Positions 60,630-64,000 of a stretch of 64,000 bases of DNA are shown here, piece after piece. The translations under genes were made by a program, and so were the position numbers. Each line of letters begins with the position of its first letter. Position 1 is the stretch's first letter. This stretch comes from Qipengyuania sp. YIM B01966 (GTDB taxonomy: Bacteria; Pseudomonadota; Alphaproteobacteria; Sphingomonadales; Sphingomonadaceae): contig NZ_JADMNM010000002.1 of assembly GCF_016461955.1 (NCBI RefSeq), positions 372,001 through 436,000 of the forward strand, written 5' to 3'. The notes under the pieces were generated by a model. It was not told where the DNA came from. It saw only the letters and a list, made by a program, of their open reading frames with translations, and made no database searches.

Positions 60630-63600
60630 ATGCAATTGAAACGGCTCAAGCTGAGCGGTTTCAAGAGCTTCGTCGAGCCTGCCGAATTGCGGATCGAGCC
60701 GGGGCTGACCGGCGTCGTCGGCCCCAATGGCTGCGGCAAGTCCAACCTGCTCGAGGCGATCCGCTGGGTGATGGGCGAAAACTCGCCCAAATCCATGCGC
60801 TCGGGCGGGATGGAGGATGTCATCTTCGCCGGCACCGAAACGCGCCCTCCGCGTGATTTCGCCGAAGTCGTGCTGCAGGGCGATGGCGATGATGGCGAAC
60901 CGCTCGAGGTGGTCCGCCGGATCGAGCGCGGCGCGGGCAGCGCCTACCGCGTCAACGGCCGCGACGTGCGGGCGAAAGACGTTGCGCTGACCTTTGCCGA
61001 TGCCGCCACCGGCGCGCACAGCCCGGCGCTGGTCAGCCAGGGCAAGATCGCGCAGGTGATCGCCGCCAAGCCCGCCGAACGCCGCGCCATGCTGGAAGAA
61101 GCCGCCGGGATCGCCGGCCTCCACGTCCGTCGCCGCGATGCCGAGGGTAAGCTGCGCCAGACCGAGGCGAACCTCGCCCGGCTGGAAGATCTGATGGCCG
61201 GGCTCGACAGCCAGATCGCCACCCTTCGCCGGCAGGCGAAGCAGGCCGATCGCTATGCCGCACTGAGCGAGGACATCCGCCAGGCCGAGGCGCAGCTGGT
61301 CTTTGCCCGCTGGCGCGATGCCGCCCGCGCCGCCGACGAAGCGCGCGCCGCCGCCGGGGCGGCCGAGGCCGCTGTCGCGGGTGCCCAGCAGGCGAGCGAT
61401 GCGGCGACCAAAGAGCAGGCTGCGGCCGCGAAGACGCTCGCCGCCGCGCGCGACGACCTTGCCGACCGGCGCGACGATGCCAGCGCGCACGGGCACCGGA
61501 TGGCGGCGCTGACCGAGAAGCTCGAAGCTGCTGAACAGCGCCTCGCCGATCTCGAGCGGCAGCGCACCCGGCTCGAGGAGGATCGCGGCGAGGCGGACCG
61601 GCTGACGCGCGATGCCGCCGATGCGCTCGCCCGGCTGGAGACGGAGCTCGCCGCCGGCGCGGCGCGGCTGGCCGAGGACGAGGCGCAGCGCCCCGCGCTC
61701 GCCGCGCGGCTGGAAGATAGCGAGCGCGCCGGCCGCGCTGCCGAGCTGGCCTTGGCCAAGGCGACCGCCGATAATGCCGGGGTCGAGGCCGACTGGCGCG
61801 TCGCCGAAGGCGAGGTCGCGCAGGCCGCCAGCCGCGTCCAGCGCGCTCAAGGCGAACTGGCCCGCCAGCCGCAGGCGCGCGCCGCCCTGGGCACGCTGGA
61901 GGAGGCCGAGGCTGCGCTGATCGAAGCAACACAGCGCGCCGGGGCGGCGGGTGAAGCGGCCGAAGCCGCCCGCCGCGCGGCCGATGCAGCGCGGGCGCGC
62001 AAGGATGCCTTGTCCGCCGAGCGCGACGAGGCCGCCAGCACGCTCGCCGCCGCCCGCGCAGAACTCGCGGCAGTCGAACGCGAACATGGCGCGCTGGCCC
62101 GCGACAAGGATGCGCGCGCACGGCAGGCGGGCCGCGGCGGCCTTCCCGCCGCGCTTGACCGCGTGCGCGCCGCGCCCGGCTATGAACGCGCGGTCGCCGC
62201 GGTGCTGGGCCGCGATGCCAAGGCCGGGCTTGGCCGGCCGCGGGATGGCACGGAAGGGCGGTTCTGGGCCGGCAATGCGCCCACCCCCGCGCCGGTTGCC
62301 GACAGCCTGCTCAGCCATGTGCCGGATTGCCCGGTTGAGCTGCGCGCAAGGCTGGCGCTGGTGCATCTTTGCCCCGGTGATGTCGATGACGGTCGTGCGC
62401 TGGCGCCCGGCGAATGGCTGGTAACGCGCGCCGGCCATCTGCGCCGGTGGGACGGGTTTATCGCACGGGGCGAAGGCGGCGCCGAAGCCGCCCGGCTGGA
62501 GGCGGATAACCGCCTCGCCGCGCTCGCCGCGCAACTTCCGGCGCTGACTTCCGCCGCCGGCACCGCCGCCACCCGCCACGCCGCGGTGGTGGCGGATATT
62601 TCCGGTGTCCAGCAGGCCGTCATTGCCGCCGACCGCGCACTGGCCGCGGCGACCGAGGAGGAGCGCCACGCCCTGCGCGCCGCCGATCAGGCCGAAGGGG
62701 CGCGCGATCGGCTGGCCGCGCGGCTGGCCGAGCTCGATCAGGCGGCAGGCGACCTGGCGCAGCGGCTGGCCCAGGCCGAAGCTGATCAACATGCGGCCGA
62801 GGCCCGCCGCGATGCGTTGCCCGACCCTGCCGCCGGGCGCGCCGCGCTGGATGCCGCGCGCGCCCACAACGAGGCGGCCCGCACCGCGCAGCAGGCCGCC
62901 GCCGCGGCGCTGGCAGCGCACGATCAGGCGCTGGCCGTCGCGCGCGAGCGGATCGCCGCCCAGCGCAGCGACATTGCCGGCTGGCAGGCGCGCGCGGGCG
63001 ACGCTGCGCGGCGGCTGGCGGAAATGGCCCGCCGGCTGGACGAGATCGAGGAAGAGCGCGCTGTCGTCGCCGCCCGACCCGCCGGCCTCATCAGCGAGAT
63101 CGAGCAGGGCGAAGCCACCCGCATCCGGCTGGGCGATGCGCTGGCCGCCGCCGAACAGGTGCTGGCTGCGGCACTAGGTGCGGCGCAGGCGGCCGACCGG
63201 GCGCTCGCCCAGGCGGGCGAAGCGCTCGCCGGCGCGCGTGAACAGCGGGCCGGGCTGGCTGCCCGCGCCGACAGCGAGGAGGAGCGCCGCGCGGAAATGG
63301 CACGCCTCTCGGGCGAACGTTTCCAATGCCCGCCGCCGCTACTGCCAGGCCGGTTCGGCTTCGACGCCGACGCGCCCGGCGATGCCGCCGCCGCAGCCGA
63401 GGCGATGGACCGGCTGGTCGCCGCGCGCGAACGCATCGGCCCGGTCAATCTGGTCGCCCGCGACGAGCTCGTCCGGATCGAGGCGCAGCACGGGTCGAGC
63501 GCCGAGGAACAGGCTGAACTGGCCGAAGCGGTTCATCGGCTGCGCGGTTCGATCGGCAGCCTCAACCGCGAAGGGCGCGAGCGGCTGCGTGCCGCGTTCG

Positions 63601-64000
63601 AGCAGGTCGATACGCATTTTCGCCGCCTGTTCACGCGGCTGTTCGAAGGCGGGCAGGCGCATCTGGCGCTGATCGATTCGGACGATCCGCTCGACGCGGG
63701 GCTCGAAATCTACGCCCAGCCGCCCGGCAAGCGGCTGCAATCGCTGACGCTGCTGTCAGGCGGCGAGCAGGCGCTGACCGCGATCGCGCTGATTTTTGCC
63801 CTGTTCCTGACCAACCCCGCGCCGATCTGCGTGCTCGACGAGGTCGATGCGCCGCTCGACGATGCCAATATCGACCGCTTCTGCGACCTGCTCGAAGCGA
63901 TGACCCGCGAGACGGCGACGCGCTATCTGATCGTCACGCACAACGCCGTGACGATGAGCCGGATGCACCGCCTGTTCGGGGTAACGATGATCGAAAAAGG
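60630..64000 (+). CDS. smc: Chromosome partition protein Smc (3' end cut)
   Basis: The first 1,123 codons of the condensin ATPase. Walker A is GPNGCGKSN near residue 32, the hinge lies around residues 490-610, flanked by long Ala/Glu/Arg/Gln-rich coiled coils, and the C-terminal head shows signature LSGGEQALTAIALIFALF and Walker B CVLDEVDAPLDDANIDRF. Alphaproteobacterial Smc is about 1,140-1,150 residues, so only a short tail is missing at the window edge. ATG 60630 begins MQLKRLKLSGFKSFVEPAEL as expected. The frame is open throughout. Confidence 0.96.
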   Translation, partial: MQLKRLKLSGFKSFVEPAELRIEPGLTGVVGPNGCGKSNLLEAIRWVMGENSPKSMRSGGMEDVIFAGTETRPPRDFAEVVLQGDGDDGEPLEVVRRIERGAGSAYRVNGRDVRAKDVALTFADAATGAHSPALVSQGKIAQVIAAKPAERRAMLEEAAGIAGLHVRRRDAEGKLRQTEANLARLEDLMAGLDSQIATLRRQAKQADRYAALSEDIRQAEAQLVFARWRDAARAADEARAAAGAAEAAVAGAQQASDAATKEQAAAAKTLAAARDDLADRRDDASAHGHRMAALTEKLEAAEQRLADLERQRTRLEEDRGEADRLTRDAADALARLETELAAGAARLAEDEAQRPALAARLEDSERAGRAAELALAKATADNAGVEADWRVAEGEVAQAASRVQRAQGELARQPQARAALGTLEEAEAALIEATQRAGAAGEAAEAARRAADAARARKDALSAERDEAASTLAAARAELAAVEREHGALARDKDARARQAGRGGLPAALDRVRAAPGYERAVAAVLGRDAKAGLGRPRDGTEGRFWAGNAPTPAPVADSLLSHVPDCPVELRARLALVHLCPGDVDDGRALAPGEWLVTRAGHLRRWDGFIARGEGGAEAARLEADNRLAALAAQLPALTSAAGTAATRHAAVVADISGVQQAVIAADRALAAATEEERHALRAADQAEGARDRLAARLAELDQAAGDLAQRLAQAEADQHAAEARRDALPDPAAGRAALDAARAHNEAARTAQQAAAAALAAHDQALAVARERIAAQRSDIAGWQARAGDAARRLAEMARRLDEIEEERAVVAARPAGLISEIEQGEATRIRLGDALAAAEQVLAAALGAAQAADRALAQAGEALAGAREQRAGLAARADSEEERRAEMARLSGERFQCPPPLLPGRFGFDADAPGDAAAAAEAMDRLVAARERIGPVNLVARDELVRIEAQHGSSAEEQAELAEAVHRLRGSIGSLNREGRERLRAAFEQVDTHFRRLFTRLFEGGQAHLALIDSDDPLDAGLEIYAQPPGKRLQSLTLLSGGEQALTAIALIFALFLTNPAPICVLDEVDAPLDDANIDRFCDLLEAMTRETATRYLIVTHNAVTMSRMHRLFGVTMIEK

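Noticed and set aside
60525-62921. A 798-codon minus-strand frame opposite smc
   Set aside because: Low-complexity Gly/Arg/Ala shadow; the plus strand carries the Smc head, coiled coils and hinge in one open frame.

Overview
The window is GC-rich chromosomal DNA from an alphaproteobacterium, most likely a member of the Sphingomonadales (Sphingomonadaceae or Erythrobacteraceae). The evidence is gene content and order: a small SRP RNA just upstream of dnaX-ybaB, lon next to an HU gene, yajC-secD-secF, aroQ-accB-accC, fur-plsC-miaB-phoH-ybeY-corC, mutY facing dciA-dsbA-dsbA-smc, and alphaproteobacterial families such as the NDUFS4-like complex I subunit, DUF1489, DUF6456, MucR and a GTA-type holin. 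No rRNA, CRISPR array, insertion sequence or intact prophage is seen, and no gene-free stretch exceeds 300 bases.

Layout. 1-6.5 kb: end of an unknown gene, HU, Lon, a small DUF6894-like protein, ybaB-dnaX and SRP RNA. 6-10 kb: complex I accessory subunit, HrpB helicase, a long-chain polyprenyl diphosphate synthase. 10-14 kb: chorismate mutase, a small membrane protein, and a PepSY / response regulator / histidine kinase unit. 14-21 kb: SIMPL protein, an ABC-F ATPase carrying an in-frame palindromic repeat, DUF6456, an XRE regulator coupled to a glycosyltransferase, and SecDF-YajC. 21.4-27.4 kb is the only clearly accessory stretch: tRNA-Pro(GGG), a sulfide/persulfide locus (ArsR-type regulator, rhodanese, persulfide-dioxygenase-like enzyme, TauE/SafE exporter) interleaved with broken remnants of an RND efflux system and of a sulfide:quinone reductase, then a holin remnant and a YefM-YoeB toxin-antitoxin pair. 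27-34 kb: dehydroquinase, acetyl-CoA carboxylase AccBC, an Lrp/GFA/cytochrome c unit, a degenerate histidine kinase, a polysaccharide deacetylase and two tRNAs. 34-43 kb: Crp-type regulator, membrane aspartic protease, ergothioneine genes egtB-egtD, class II DAHP synthase and an M16 peptidase. 42.5-54.5 kb: Nfu, a RutE-like reductase, TsaB-RimI, MucR, Fur, and the plsC-miaB-phoH-ybeY-corC block, then a LysR regulator, an unknown protein with a CheY-like receiver, a cyclophilin and MgtE. 54.5-64 kb: DUF1489, NudC, serine hydrolase, a small membrane protein, MutY, DciA, two DsbA-like proteins and an Smc cut by the window edge.

Most genes are housekeeping and several sets are tightly packed with 1-4 base start/stop overlaps, suggesting translational coupling. 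The most interesting region is 21.4-26.8 kb: damaged efflux and SQR genes sit beside intact persulfide-handling genes and an apparently intact palindromic operator-promoter at 23.52-23.56 kb. The second is the palindromic element read in frame inside the ABC-F gene. All family assignments come from reading the translated sequences; no database search was run.
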